64,000 nucleotides of DNA from Steromphala cineraria (GCA_916613615.1 OU744725.1:71239368-71303367); one strand, 5' to 3'; shown: positions 11,658 to 23,581, counted from the first letter of the stretch. Notes: a model not told the origin generated them from the sequence alone. Numbers and translations are program-made.

Positions 11658-14600
11658 GTATTAGAGTAATATATTACCTGGAACAGTGAGTGAAATTTCA
11701 ACATGATCAAACAAGTAACCAAGGGCCAACATTTCGAAAACAGTATATTGCATTTTTCCTTACAAAATCCTTCATAAGTGACTAACAGCTTTAAGCCTAA
11801 GACATATTTGTTCCTTTGCATTAAGTCAGTGTCATGGTGCTGGTTTCAGATTCTCAGAAAATAAAGAAAATTATTCCTTCTATCTATTTTTCCGTGCCAA
11901 ATTTTGAAAGTCTGAACCAGTTCAAAGACAATCCAAAAATGTGGTTTGTGAATGGTTATTTTAAACATGGACAATTGTCAGTGCTGCCGAAGATAGGTGA
12001 TTGACGTCCACACGCCACCAAAGTACAATATTTGCAAAAAGTGGATAAACTAAGATACTCGGCTGTATGCCCAATCCGACTCTACTTTTCGTTAATAAAT
12101 ATAAACTTCAACATAAGTTTCAAGGATTTAGTAAGTTCAGGACGGTTTTTCTTGACACACTTATAAACTTTTATTAAGTTTCGATCATAGTTGTTTTTTT
12201 TTGCTTTGTTATTTTGTTGTTTGTTTTTAACGAAATGTTGAAGTATCATGCACACAACTTTCGGTTTTGCAAGCTTTTAAGATGTATTTCTGATGACATA
12301 ACCTTTTTATCAGAATAATTTTTTTTCTTAATATACATGTGCCAAATGCGTGGGCAAGAAGCACATTGATATATCGTTAGGAAGTTATTTGTGAAGTTAA
12401 GAAAGAAGAATATGTTAAAAATCTGCCATAAGTATGTTTTTCAATGTCTGACACATCTGATATTTAATAGTCTCTAAACTATCCTTAAGATGAAGATATA
12501 TAGCTTGCAAAAAGGGATATAAGTGAAGGTTGCTTGAATGATGAGCTTGCTTAACGATGAGCCCCTTGTGAATAATCAGAAAAACCTTGAAAACGTCAAA
12601 GATTATCAAAGTACATATATTAATTTTTATCAAAGAATTTGATGATTTTTCCTTGGTAATAGTGCTATCATTTTCACTCTTTTTTGTCTCTCCCTTTAAC
12701 CCTTCGATTCTATTAATTTCTGATCAATACACTCTCTGGATTGGCTACAATCGCATGTTACAGCACTTAACGCCCTTCTCACTCACCCACTAACTCACTC
12801 GTTAAAAACTGAGATCCTTTCGCAAGATTTCCACAAATTGTATTTAATAATAAAATAAATCCATTGAATAATTTGTAAATAGGCACATTGTTTCTCAAAG
12901 TGAAAGCCCATCCATCTGTAATGAAAGGAATTTTTATTGAAGTGTCTCTATGTTGCAACAAAATAATGACATCATTCAGGTTCCTTAAAATGTTTCGACA
13001 AACAAAAAAGAATAACAGAAAAGATTTCGAATCATTCGAAAGTTTTGGATTTATTGTCCTGTCTGATGTTTACACATATTTGAATAGCTACCGAGAGAAC
13101 AGTGCTATCATTTACTTTTCAGTGTTGCTTATATATTTCAATATTTAAGGACTCGCCCTTCCCTGTTACATCATTTATTTCAATTCTCTCTTGTTACGTT
13201 CCATATGGATTACTACACCAACGAACTTTAAATATTGCTAGTTAATTCAAATGGTAAGTATTTCCCCTTAGGATCATTTGATTACAACTGTTTTTGTTTA
13301 AATGTAATTGAATAATAAATACTTGCTAATAACTTAAATATCTCTCAATACTGATGCGTGAGTGACAAAATAAGAGCCCAAATGGATTGTGAATGATTGG
13401 GCAAGATTATTAAAACTTTACTTTTGGAAAATGCATCATGGCCTTAAGCTTAATTCATTATCAATATGCATCACTGATATTCCTTGACATTTGATTACGA
13501 GACTTCTGTTAAGTATCAGAGTTCTCACATATTGCACTTCATACTACTGAAAGGTTGAATCTTGAAAAGATCTTATAATTGATACCTAGTCACATCACCT
13601 CATTAGTGTGTGTTAATGTGTGTATTCGTGTGTGCGGGCGTGCGTGTTGATGGGTGTATGTGTCGGAATTCATCTATCTACATTTTTTCGTACTGGATCA
13701 AACTGGAAAATCTGCTTCTCTATCAGTGTAACAAGTGTTTCGAGAGTTGTATTCCTATTGATTTGGGATGACTTCATATCCATATTTCAAGTGTTAACAA
13801 ATCACAAGTAAATGTAATATTCTGCCAAAAACCTAATCACAAAGGATTTATTGAGGCTTGCTGTTGATGACGTTGTTGCTAATACCCTAAGGCTTTGATA
13901 ACATGACTTGATGCTTTAGAAAATATTATTTTGTCTGGCTTTCAATAAGAACCTGTGTTAACAAACTTGAATTCGTTTCTTGGAGATAGATAAATATTTC
14001 CCTTGGTTCAGCAGAGTAAGCGTGTTCTGAGACCTGATTTTTACATTCCTGTGGTAATGTCAAACAGTTCTTATAAATTCAACATTTTTAATAAATAGAT
14101 GTTTTATGAAGGTCAACTTTTGTTTCGTTACAGTAATTAATGGAACTCATACTAAATGCATAAAAAAAGTTATTCCCGACCCATAAAAACTGATTTACTT
14201 AGTAAGTATGCAGTAATTTTTAGAGTTGTCGGTGAACATGAACAAAGCTTTTTGTAGCAAGTCATGCAGTGGAAACTGTTGAACATCAATAACAGAAATT
14301 ATTGTCGATTAAATACTAAAGAATACTAAAGAAGAAACATGTGCAGCAATGCACTATTACAGACAATTCACTTTCAAATAAAACGATTTATGATTGATTA
14401 AATTGAGGAATATTATACTTTTGAGACATTTCATGTCTTTCTTCTTACTCACAAAGTTGAGAGACTGCGACCACATCTGGGAACAACGTTACAATGATAA
14501 ATGATGGTGCCAGCAATGCTGAAGACTGATTTACCTCTTGGGGGTTACAACAAGGAAAACATGCTCCATTATGACATGTTAAGGATGCATCTTGTTCAGT

Positions 14601-15544
14601 TCGGCAATTCTATCCCTAAAACCATTGAAGGAAACAGGAAGGAGGAGAATTCAATACTGTCTATGTTTTGTATTGTTAGAGTGAAAATGTAAAGCATTGA
14701 CATATGATACGCTCAGGGGGTTGATCTTTTATAGGAATCCATAATGTTTGTTCTGTAAAAGGGAAACTTTATGTGTACCTTATTAAACATGACTGACTCT
14801 TATCGCTTTGATTTACATACTTAAATTATAAGAATTAATCTCTAAATATTAACATGAGAATATAGTCTACTTGTGACCGGACGTTGAAGTGGACAACTTC
14901 ACGATGTAAAGAGTTGTTAATGATAACATTCTAGAAACGTAAGATAAAAAGACTTTCAATGACGTTGTTCAGATATGGATCATCCGACCCCTCTCGCTCC
15001 TATTCAGACTACTGTAACTAACTTTCTCTTAAATGTCTACATATGTGTCACTAAATATGTATCTTCGAAACTTTGCATTGTTATTTAATAAAAAATGCTA
15101 TATTCAAACCAACTTAACGTAATACATTTATGAAGTTATTTATCTCGGTGACTAACACGTTTTTAAGAGTTTTTCTTCATGTTTCCTCTCTGACGCATAG
15201 TATGTGAAAAATGCAAATATGGACAAGGTTAATTTTTTGGTGAAACTGACATGTACGTGCCAATTGGACCTTAAGTGTCTTTGAATGGTTATATTGACTG
15301 CAGTACATTGTGTCGTGCCGCATATCTGTAGAGTTGGTGTAGAATTTCTTCATACATATCCTATTCCTTAGGTTAGTCCAATTCAAAACATGTTCAGATA
15401 TGGATCATCTGTCCCTTTTATTACGTCTAGTCAGAGTAGGATTTAATGACAGTTTTTTTACCAATCAGCGTAAGTGGTCTGTGCTTCCAAGAAGCAAGAA
15501 TTATTTCTACATTTTCAATTCTTTTTCTTGTATTGATTACACAT
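11658..15544. other. No gene recognised
   Basis: AT-rich sequence with homopolymer runs and a degenerate GT-rich patch at about 13606-13665. No domain-bearing frame was recognised on either strand. Confidence 0.5.
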
Positions 15545-15765
15545 AGGTCTTGAAGTTACCAGAGTGCCAGTCTAGGTATAGATCTTCACAAAGTTTAATC
15601 TTTTTACCAGCCATTGAGCCTATCCAGATAGCCTGAGTAATTTCAATATTCATTTTGAGGCCTGACATTTTATAAAAAGTATTTAAAGTTTCAATAGCCG
15701 CTTTTAGACTTGATTCAGACCCATCTAAAAAAAGTTGAGTGTCAGTAATTAAATTTATCTCCCTT
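15545..15765 (-). pseudogene. LINE reverse-transcriptase fragment
   Basis: The minus strand reads through a segment resembling the part of a LINE reverse transcriptase just after the catalytic motif: DTQLFLDGSESSLKAAIETL, then FYKMSGLKMNIE and AIWIGSMAGKK. In non-LTR elements this region follows the (Y/F)ADD box. Here the preceding Ala-Asp is lost to mutation (reads as L-I-T-D-T). No flanking RT sequence was recognised, so it is a short fossil truncated at both ends, from a different lineage from the LINE at 18.8-23.6 kb. Confidence 0.65.
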
Positions 15766-17222
15766 TAGCTGCACTGTTGGTTATGGTACAAAAACTGTTT
15801 CCGATCATTGTTTGGATTCTTAAAACAATTTTTGATTTTTTTTGTTTAAGCTAAATGGCATTCAGTGGAAGTAAAAGTAGCAAATACATGTAGATGCAAA
15901 TTGCTTCCATAAGCTTTTTCACGCTGTTAACGTTGCTACGTGTTTCAAAATTACACAGACGGCTTTTAGTTAGTGCAAATATTCTCTCACAAGTTTTTGA
16001 CCAAAACCGTAACCTTTAGGAAACATATAATTACCATAAGCGCTGTATCTGTTATCGGCGCTACCAACTATATTTTCAATGCTATTCATATTTCAACCTC
16101 GTTAAGCTTTGTTTTCTTTCAATTTTCTAGTGATTTGTTAACTTCCCAAGGGAGAAGGTAGTTATTATGACACATTGTTTTACATGTTGCACTATTTACT
16201 TTTAATCATCAAATTTTGGAATGATTGCTATAACTTGTGTTATTGATTAATATGAAGAAAACAAATTCTCTTCCAATGTAGCCCATAAGATCTTGATCAT
16301 CGTCTGTTGGAATCAAACAGGCTTATTGCAGGCTTCTCAAACGCAAAAAAATGCACCACAAACCTTTTGAAAGTTTCAGCAAATGTTTAAAGTGGTTTCT
16401 TTACGTTATCGCTCTAGATTGAAGAACATGAATTGCTCTTGATGCAGATCTACTCATTCGTTGAATCAATGACAATTGCTGTATGTAACAAATATCGTCA
16501 ACGTTTGCACTTCAATGGGCAAGGACTCTTCAACGAAACGTGTGCCTAATCATATTTTTACATGAAAGATATTCTTCCAACCTGCAAACCATCCTTATAA
16601 CCGATTCATATTAAAAATCTATTTTGAAGGGTACATCTATTTCCTTTAAAGAACATGTAAAGGAGGAGCGAGAGAGTAGGCTATCTTATTATCGTAAACT
16701 GAAACATGGATCCGTCTACTGACTCTGCAAAGCATCCTTGTGGCAAGAATGTCATATGATATTAAGCAAATGAAATCTTTTATCCGAGCAGCCTGAAACA
16801 CAATAAAATATCTAAACGTTGGCATAAATATTTGTAATAATTGTTATTACTTTGTAAATAAATCCACGAAAGTAAAAACCCCAGTTAAAAGCTCGTTCAG
16901 TTGATTTAACTATTTAAAAGAATACTTCAAAATTAAACTTGACTGCAAAGTGTGATACAAAGGTTCATAGTCCAAGATTAACAATACAAACTTTGGCACT
17001 TTGAAAACAAATTAATATCCATTTTGCAGTTAATCCTTGATAATGATGCATAGTTATTTTAAACTCTTTCACATTCATTATCGACATTTTCCCCTGTAAT
17101 CTCACATCAAAGGGACGGATTGACACCATGTGAGACGTTATTAAAATTCCTATTAAAGTCGTACAATGCAAAAAAAATTATCTAAAAGTTTTCAGCTAAT
17201 TTGTATTGGAAAATGACCAGAT

Positions 17223-17264
<42 letters not shown>

Positions 17265-17544
17265 TAATGCAAAAACAAGGCAATTTCAACATTTTAAACA
17301 CTTATTCGATGTTGCCCTGACCCTAGACGAGAATTCAAATATTTTGATACGGAGCAAACTTGATCACTTTCACTGGAAATGGGAAACAATGAGCACTTTA
17401 CTTGACAGTTCAAAATAAATATTTGTGAGCGTTCTTTTTACCATTACTCAAATATGGGAAAACAGCCTTGGAGCACATTTGATGTCAAGCTCTTTAAAGG
17501 TTATTTTTCAACATCACAACGATTACATAGAGATTATTACCAGA
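15766..17544. other. No gene recognised; (TAA)n microsatellite
   Basis: Contains a trinucleotide microsatellite (TAA/AAT) at about 17220-17263, which creates a poly-Asn frame that is not evidence for a gene. A stretch near 16320-16390 faintly resembles the interior of MITE family A, too weakly to call. Confidence 0.5.
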
Positions 17545-17650
17545 GGAAGTGTGTCATATGAATTTTAAGAAAGCAGAGTGTACTTTTGTATTACCCGAGC
17601 AAAATCGAGTGTTATACACAGGTTTCTTAAAAGTCATATGATACACTTCC
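17545..17650. repeat. Palindrome H6 (about 106 bp)
   Basis: The arms GGAAGTGTGTCATATGA... and its inverted counterpart pair over about 28 bp, with weaker pairing further in. The apex contains CCGAGCAAAATCGAG. The architecture resembles the other palindromes, with more mismatches. Confidence 0.7.
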
Positions 17651-18315
17651 CAGGATACACCTGAGTTATATGCAAGAAATGGGCAGCTTTCCATGCGACG
17701 GTCGGCTGTGGTGACGTTACGAACAAATGTGTTTTGTCGTCACAGGCAAAAAATACAAGAACTTACGCTACAACAATCGTTGCTAATCCAAAGTGATATG
17801 TACACATGTGCTCGTTTTGAAAATATGTCACTACTTATTTTCAACGCTATGGGGTAATAAAGTTACTTATTAAGATAAAGTGAATCTGCTAAATAATACA
17901 GAGGTTCGGATTATCCACAATATTATGCTTTGGTCACTATCAGACAAAACATTAATAGTGAGATATAATGATTGAATTGGATATGGTCAATGAATAAAGG
18001 TTCTCATATTTTTTTTCTATGTCTTTGGACACTTAAGTGAATCATGTTCACCCGTTATTATCTAAAATGGCTAAATTCGACACGTTGGGTAACTGGTTAC
18101 TTTACAGAGAAACATTAGCCATAAGGTAGGTCAGTTTTGATAGTTACCAAACAATGCCAGTTTTCCCTGGATGTCAATTAGACACATGTCATGGATAAGT
18201 TAACTGGTAATGTCTTGCGATTCTCATTTAAAGCTGCGTCTTAATGACTGTTTTCATATTGCAATTTGCAATGCTAGTGGTAAGGTATGCATTACATATT
18301 CAAGTTATATATATG

Positions 18316-18807
18316 AACTTACATTAAACTTCAGTTTCTCTAAAAAAACATTTAACCATACTGATTGTAGGAATCCTTTAGTGTCAATAATGCATTTTTG
18401 TTGCAATATGTGATATATATTGATGTTTGTTTTTTCATTTAATATTCAATATTCCTCTAAGGTATTTAAGTATCTATAGCATAACTTTAATACTGAAAAT
18501 ATGTTTTCAAAAAGGACTGTGCGATATATTAATAAACTGTTAAATTGCGCAATATTATTAAACATCAGTAAATGACTAATGCAGGGATAATATGATATGA
18601 ATTTACTGCATTGGTATAATTATCATCTTATAAAAGCCATGCTTATTCGCCTTTCTGCGTAGTCCCTTTTTCAATATTTTTTCTCTGTTTTTATTTGTCA
18701 TTCTTATCACTCCAAATAAATCTAAAGATAATTTTCTCAAGAGAATCTATGTATTTTTCAAGTTGAATAGGTAGTCCTTGTCGTACTCAATCAATGTCAT
18801 TTTAACT
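18316..18807. repeat. 492-bp direct repeat flanking the LINE, left copy
   Basis: This block recurs in the same orientation at 23582-23960 plus 25617-25728, with only a handful of differences. Its right end touches the LINE 3' end, and the left end of the other copy touches the LINE 5' end. The arrangement is therefore that of a target-site duplication, but roughly 30 times longer than usual. No ORF or terminal repeats were recognised inside. Confidence 0.9.
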
Positions 18808-18989
18808 AGTTTAGTTAGTTTAAACATATTTTATTCACATGAAAAGGATTGGGAACAAGTTGTCCAACTTAAAATACCCTCTCCTAAGTATGTACAAAAT
18901 CGATTCACATATATTAACAAACCAAAATGACAGATAGTGAACAAGAGCAAAGTAAGATTTAGTTAAGAGAATTAAATTACATCAATATG

Positions 18990-19343
18990 CTAATCAAATC
19001 GTTTAGTGTCCCTGATATAAGTTTGCACTAACATAAATAATCTTCTATTCTGACATAGTGATAGGTCTGCACTTCCTTCAAGCAAGAGTTTAAGATCTAT
19101 TATGATACATGCAGGCACAGTTATGTGCTGTAACAAAGACATCAACTTTTCTCTTTGATTGTTATACAATGTACAATGAAACATATAATGATAAGCGTTC
19201 TCAACATGGTAACCACATGTGCATTCAGGATTTGTTTTTATTCCAACCTTATACAAATCATAATTTAAAGAGCTCACAGTATATCTTAATTTGGTATGGA
19301 TAATATTTAATTTCCTTTTCCCAAATGAAAAATATAATGGTGC
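18990..19343 (-). pseudogene. C-terminal zinc-knuckle part of LINE ORF2, after in-frame TAA
   Basis: The frame of ORF2 continues without a shift past the TAA at 19344-19346 for about 117 codons. This part includes a segment of the form CTCGYHVENAYHYMFHC followed by LYNNQREKL. Such a C-x-C...H...H/C cluster is the usual C-terminal end of ORF2 proteins in many jockey/CR1-type LINEs. A single nonsense mutation therefore separates it from the RT. Translational readthrough is a formal alternative. Confidence 0.8.
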
Positions 19344-22300
19344 TTACTTGTACTTTTGAGCTATGCATGATTTAAATTTTGAAACGGTTTTCGCCTGGCG
19401 GTAATTGGCTGGTAAAACATTCCAAGAACATATAGTTGATGGAAAGAAGGAATCTTGTGAATGTTTTAGTCTTGAGTAAGGAGTGGATATGTTTGAAGAG
19501 TTACGTAAATTATAATTAGATTTAGAACCAACATTCTGAGGAAGAAGATCTGAAAGATATTGTGGTGCTATTCCATTTTGAATCTTGTACATCAAATTTA
19601 ATTTTCTTTTTCTCCGCCTGTCCTGCAATGTTTCCCAGCCAGTTTCAAAATAAAGAAATTTACGAGATGTATACTTAGGTAGACCAGTAACTATTCTTGC
19701 TGCTTGCAGTTGAATCTGTTCTAATTTGTTTATTAATTCAAGAGTACTTCCGTCCCATACTTCGCATGCGTATTCCAGATGTGGCCTAATAAACATGTGA
19801 TAGATTTTGTTCAAAGTTTCCTTACACAGTACATATTTCAAAAGTCGCATGGAACATACCATCTGTGAAACTTTTCTTATAATATCATCAATATGATCTG
19901 CCCATTTTCCATTACTGGATAGCGTTACTCCTAAATGTTTATGTGTCTTAACCATTCGTATCTCAACACCATCAAAGTAAAGTTGTGGCTTATTAGTACA
20001 ATTCTTTATAGTGAACAAAACTGCTTCAGTCTTATCTGGGTTGTACTTAATTAACCACCCTTTTCCCCATAAGTTTAATTTATTTAAATTAGTATTGAGA
20101 TTTCTTTCTATTAGTCTATTATCTGCAGAGGAATAACCGAGTGAGGAGTCGTCAGCAAAAAGCCGAGTTAAACAATCTAATTCATCAGCTATATCATTTA
20201 TATATACAATAAATAAAAAGGGACCAAGCACTGAGCCCTGGGGAACGCCAGCGTTAAGTGTTTTTGGCTTGGATATTGATCCATTTACAAACACGCTTTG
20301 ACTATGATTACTTATGTAACTAGCTAGCCAGCCCAAGAGTAGACCTTCAATACCATAATTTTCAAGCTTGAGCAATAAACCTTTATGCCACACTCTATCA
20401 AATGCTTTAGATACGTCACAAAATACCATACAATAATTCTCTTTTTTGTCTAGTGATTCACATATCTGATTATATATTTCAATTAATTGATGTACTGTGG
20501 AATGGCCACTCTGAAAACCAGATTGGTATTTATAAAGGAGATTATTTGAATGGAAATAATTAAATAAATGTTTGAAAACAACCCGTTCAAAAAGTTTACC
20601 AACACAGCTGATAAGAGATATTGGTCTATAGTTTGCTGCTAGTGTTGGATCACCTTTTTTGAATAGAGGCATTACATTCGCCGTTTTCCAAGCAGATGGA
20701 TACACACATGATTGAAGTGACATATTGAATAATAAACATAATACATGACTTATGGAAAAAGCAACCTTTTTCAAAAGCTGATGGCTAATTCTGTCAGGGC
20801 CAGACGCCTTTTTAACATGCAAACATTTTATAACATCTTCTATTTCGTCCATTGTTACAGTAAGCGTGTCAAATATAGCACCTGTTCTGTTTCTAAAGCT
20901 TGGTAGACATGTATTGGCATCATCCATGGTAGATATAGATTGAAAATATTCATTTAGGCGTTCTGCCTTTTCAAAATCAGAGAAACATGTTGGATTATTC
21001 TGATCATTTTTAGATTTAAGAGGAGGTATGCAATTACTAGAGCCAGATTGCTTTACTAAATAGCGTAGTAATTTCCAATAGGAACTTTTACTTTCTATAT
21101 ATGAATCAAGAAGAAAATTATCTACATTCGCATAAAAGTTTTCTTTTGCATAATACTTCATGTTGTTAACTCTTTGTCTTTGCTTTTTGAATTTGATAAT
21201 ATCAGATTCTCTCTTTGTTCTAGTTGCCTTTTTGCGCAATCTGTCTCTTTTCCTGCATTCTCTTCTTAAATTTGAGTCAAACCAGGGCTTATCATTAGGT
21301 CTTATCGTGACTCTCCTTGTAGGTACACATGATTTTATAAATAGATTTATTCTATCATAAAATATGTCGCACGCTTCGTTGACATCTACACAGTTCGTGA
21401 ACAGCAAATCCCAATTTGTTTTATTTATACTTTGATTCAACGATTCATAATCACCTTGGTTATAACATAATATATCTCTCTCATATGCCATTTTTGTATT
21501 TACAAAAGTGGTCAATGTAACATACGTGCCTTTATGGTCACTTATTGACTTCTTAAAATCAATAACACCGCAGTCTATATAAGTTATGTCTTCGGTGATT
21601 ATAATTGGATCTAGAAGAGTACTAGAGTGATGCGTTACCCTGGTTGGTTCTTTGATAACATTTATCAAGTTCCTACTTAACATAATGTCTTTGAGGTAAT
21701 TTCCTCTACAAGATAGAAGATCCGCGTTCAAATCGCCAAATAAGATTATTTTGCTTGTGATATCCAATGCATATTCAATACTATCATCTAATCGTTCCCA
21801 AAATGATAATGCATTATACTCTGGTCTATAAGCTAAACAGATGAAAAGAGGTTTTACAGGTAAATGTATTTTAATCCAAAGCGTTTCATCATACTCGTTC
21901 TCTAGCTCATGCATTCTCGTAAAAGCCAAGTTCTCCTTAATATAAATAATGATACCCCCGCCAAATGAATTTCTGTCTTTACGAATTGGATCGTGGTAAC
22001 CTGCGAACTTAATTGAATCATTATCGATGTTTTTATCTAAGTGCGTTTCCGTGAAACCAACAATATTATTATCTGATACATACTCGCTAAGATAATCTAC
22101 TTTATTCCGTATACTTCTGGTGTTAAGGTGAAATATTGTTAAAGTTTTATCATGTAAGTCGTGCGATTTTGGGCCTGGATTTGACTCAATATCACCAGCA
22201 AGCTGGAGTAACAAAAGAAGCACGATTGTTACGTTAGTGTTACGAACTTGACTCTGTAACACACTAAGGAAGGCTATGACAAGGCTTGTTTTAAACGATG

Positions 22301-22469
22301 CTGTCAATAGATCAAACATGTGATATAATTCTGATAAAATGGTCCATAATATAGTATTGTTACATACAATGATTGGTTGAAATGCTTTTCTAAAACACTT
22401 GTGCTTGCTGCATGTTTTGCTATGAAATATCCCGATTGTCACACGATATTGAACTATGTTATTACCCAT
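19344..22469 (-). CDS. LINE ORF2: endonuclease-reverse transcriptase with N-terminal 2A-like motif
   Basis: A frame of 1041 codons starting at ATG 22467-22469. Residues 1-90 are rich in hydrophobic stretches (about 60-90) and resemble a leader. A GDIESNPGP motif lies at 92-100. The APE-type endonuclease follows: LNTRSIRNK (about 115), TETHLD (about 140), YRP (about 214), GDLNADL (about 245) and SDHKG (about 310). The reverse transcriptase occupies roughly 540-800: LFKKGD..NYRPISLI, SKAFDRVWH, GVPQGSVLGP and the catalytic LFADDSS box (coding bases about 20140-20163). The protein nicks target DNA and copies the LINE RNA at the site. A TAA at 19344-19346 cuts off the usual zinc-knuckle end. The 2A motif would split the leader from the enzyme during translation. 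Apart from that stop the frame is intact, so decay is recent. Confidence 0.93.
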   Translation of the reverse strand: MGNNIVQYRVTIGIFHSKTCSKHKCFRKAFQPIIVCNNTILWTILSELYHMFDLLTASFKTSLVIAFLSVLQSQVRNTNVTIVLLLLLQLAGDIESNPGPKSHDLHDKTLTIFHLNTRSIRNKVDYLSEYVSDNNIVGFTETHLDKNIDNDSIKFAGYHDPIRKDRNSFGGGIIIYIKENLAFTRMHELENEYDETLWIKIHLPVKPLFICLAYRPEYNALSFWERLDDSIEYALDITSKIILFGDLNADLLSCRGNYLKDIMLSRNLINVIKEPTRVTHHSSTLLDPIIITEDITYIDCGVIDFKKSISDHKGTYVTLTTFVNTKMAYERDILCYNQGDYESLNQSINKTNWDLLFTNCVDVNEACDIFYDRINLFIKSCVPTRRVTIRPNDKPWFDSNLRRECRKRDRLRKKATRTKRESDIIKFKKQRQRVNNMKYYAKENFYANVDNFLLDSYIESKSSYWKLLRYLVKQSGSSNCIPPLKSKNDQNNPTCFSDFEKAERLNEYFQSISTMDDANTCLPSFRNRTGAIFDTLTVTMDEIEDVIKCLHVKKASGPDRISHQLLKKVAFSISHVLCLLFNMSLQSCVYPSAWKTANVMPLFKKGDPTLAANYRPISLISCVGKLFERVVFKHLFNYFHSNNLLYKYQSGFQSGHSTVHQLIEIYNQICESLDKKENYCMVFCDVSKAFDRVWHKGLLLKLENYGIEGLLLGWLASYISNHSQSVFVNGSISKPKTLNAGVPQGSVLGPFLFIVYINDIADELDCLTRLFADDSSLGYSSADNRLIERNLNTNLNKLNLWGKGWLIKYNPDKTEAVLFTIKNCTNKPQLYFDGVEIRMVKTHKHLGVTLSSNGKWADHIDDIIRKVSQMVCSMRLLKYVLCKETLNKIYHMFIRPHLEYACEVWDGSTLELINKLEQIQLQAARIVTGLPKYTSRKFLYFETGWETLQDRRRKRKLNLMYKIQNGIAPQYLSDLLPQNVGSKSNYNLRNSSNISTPYSRLKHSQDSFFPSTICSWNVLPANYRQAKTVSKFKSCIAQKYK
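22170..22196 (-). other. 2A-like ribosome-skipping motif in LINE ORF2
   Basis: This codes for GDIESNPGP, matching the 2A consensus D-(V/I)-E-x-N-P-G-P. In known 2A sequences the ribosome fails to join the final Gly and Pro, releasing the upstream peptide. Here that would free about 99 residues ending in a hydrophobic stretch (LLLLLQLA). 2A-like motifs at the N terminus of ORF2-type proteins are known from non-LTR elements of several marine invertebrates, and some upstream regions act as secretory signals. Activity here is not tested. Confidence 0.85.
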
Positions 22470-22936
22470 TGTCTAAAAACATGCATGTTTTAGTAAGCAA
22501 TGTGTGACATGGAAATCGGGAAAGTTCAAAGCAATACAATACAGATGATTTTAACATAAAGCTATTCGGAAGTGCAGACCTAATGAAAATACAGTAGCCA
22601 CTGAGTTTGTAGAGTGACAGATATTTACATAAGGACAATGATGTAAGGAATGACAAAGAAACATATATTACACAGATAGTATATACAAAGGAATTTATAG
22701 ACATGGACTGAACACTGAACAGGAAAATATGTGTGGTAATAATCTGGTATATACATGAGGCTTTTGAACAATATTTATAATTTACATCTATATCGATTCA
22801 AAGTTTGACTTGGTCACATCAACATGGTTGTTTAATAGGACAGATAGTCACTCACAGTTTTGTGAATTCCAGCTGCTTCACACAACACACATCCATGAAA
22901 ACACATCCATGCAAACACATCCACGAATACACATGG
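22470..22936 (-). other. Spacer between LINE ORF1 and ORF2
   Basis: This spacer holds a degenerate tandem of an ACACATCCATG-like unit at about 22878-22935 (plus-strand orientation), next to the end of ORF1. A short frame at 22462-22704 overlaps the ORF2 start. It has no recognisable domain and is not called. Confidence 0.5.
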
Positions 22937-23581
22937 TTAGTTCCTCCGTACATATTTGTTCAGGTCCTTCTTACACTGAATGTGCTTGATTGCTCCCTCT
23001 GGCTGTTCGAGTATGAAAATACGTCCATCATTTGTCCATGCATTCTCAATCCACCGAGACTTCTTCAAATCACGGGCCATTTTGAACAGTTTACTTCTGT
23101 GTTGAGTGAGATCTTCGTTGATGAAGACATCTTCCATTTTACTTCTCAGCTTCCTTCGGCTGGTGTACATGCCGTGTTTGTCTATGTGACTGACGAACTT
23201 CACAAGAATTTGCCTTTTTCTCCCCTCAGTCGGTCTGCCTACCCGGTGACACCTGTCTATATCTGTCATGGAGATGTTCTTGTTCAGCTTACTTAGCACA
23301 TGCATCGTCACTTTCTCAATATCTTCATCGGGGGATTCTTGAACTCCGCTAATCCTGATGGAATTCCGTCTACTATATTGCTCAAGCTCGTCAGTCTTCA
23401 TGTGAAGTTCCTCCCTGGTAATCTTCAACTCTTCCTTCAATGTTGAAATTTCCTCCTTCATCGGCTGTAGGAAGTCGTTGAGAGTGTGGGTCATGATGTC
23501 CTTGGCTACCTGTGCAAAAGCTTGGTGAAATTTGTCCTGCAACTGCGGAAGCATTAAAGCCTGGGAAAGCTTAGTCGTCAA
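22937..23581 (-). CDS. LINE ORF1: L1-ORF1p-like RNA-binding protein, probably 5'-truncated
   Basis: About 214 codons are open. The first codon after the upstream stop is TTG and the first ATG is nine codons later, so the natural start is uncertain and may have been lost at the 23581 junction. Residues about 40-72 are Lys/Glu/Leu-rich with heptad spacing (LQPMKEEISTLKEELK...), a coiled coil. An RRM-like segment follows, NSIRISGVQES...DIDRCHRVGR, then a basic C-terminal domain (RRKLRSKMEDVFINEDLT...). This order matches ORF1 proteins of L1 and related elements, which coat LINE RNA as trimers and act as nucleic-acid chaperones. The family normally has a longer N terminus, consistent with truncation. 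Confidence 0.85.
   Translation of the reverse strand: MTTKLSQALMLPQLQDKFHQAFAQVAKDIMTHTLNDFLQPMKEEISTLKEELKITREELHMKTDELEQYSRRNSIRISGVQESPDEDIEKVTMHVLSKLNKNISMTDIDRCHRVGRPTEGRKRQILVKFVSHIDKHGMYTSRRKLRSKMEDVFINEDLTQHRSKLFKMARDLKKSRWIENAWTNDGRIFILEQPEGAIKHIQCKKDLNKYVRRN

Larger units (their letters stand above)
18808..23581 (-). mobile_element. Non-LTR retrotransposon (LINE), nearly complete
   Basis: A two-ORF LINE of about 4.77 kb in minus orientation: ORF1 (22937-23581), a spacer of about 470 bp, ORF2 (19344-22469 plus the region after an in-frame stop to 18990), and a 3' UTR of about 180 bp. On the minus strand the 3' UTR ends in an AATAAAATATG followed by TTTAAAC/TAAC-like short repeats. 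The endonuclease is of the APE type and the RT carries an FADD box, which fits the jockey/CR1 superfamily; the exact clade was not determined. The 5' end at 23581 coincides with a flanking repeat and cuts into or just before ORF1, so the copy is probably 5'-truncated. One nonsense codon in ORF2 suggests a fairly young but inactive copy. Confidence 0.92.

Noticed and set aside
17206..17418. Poly-Asn protein frame
   Set aside because: It arises from a (TAA/AAT)n microsatellite.
22805..23296. A 163-codon plus-strand frame
   Set aside because: It is antisense to LINE ORF1 and has no independent support.
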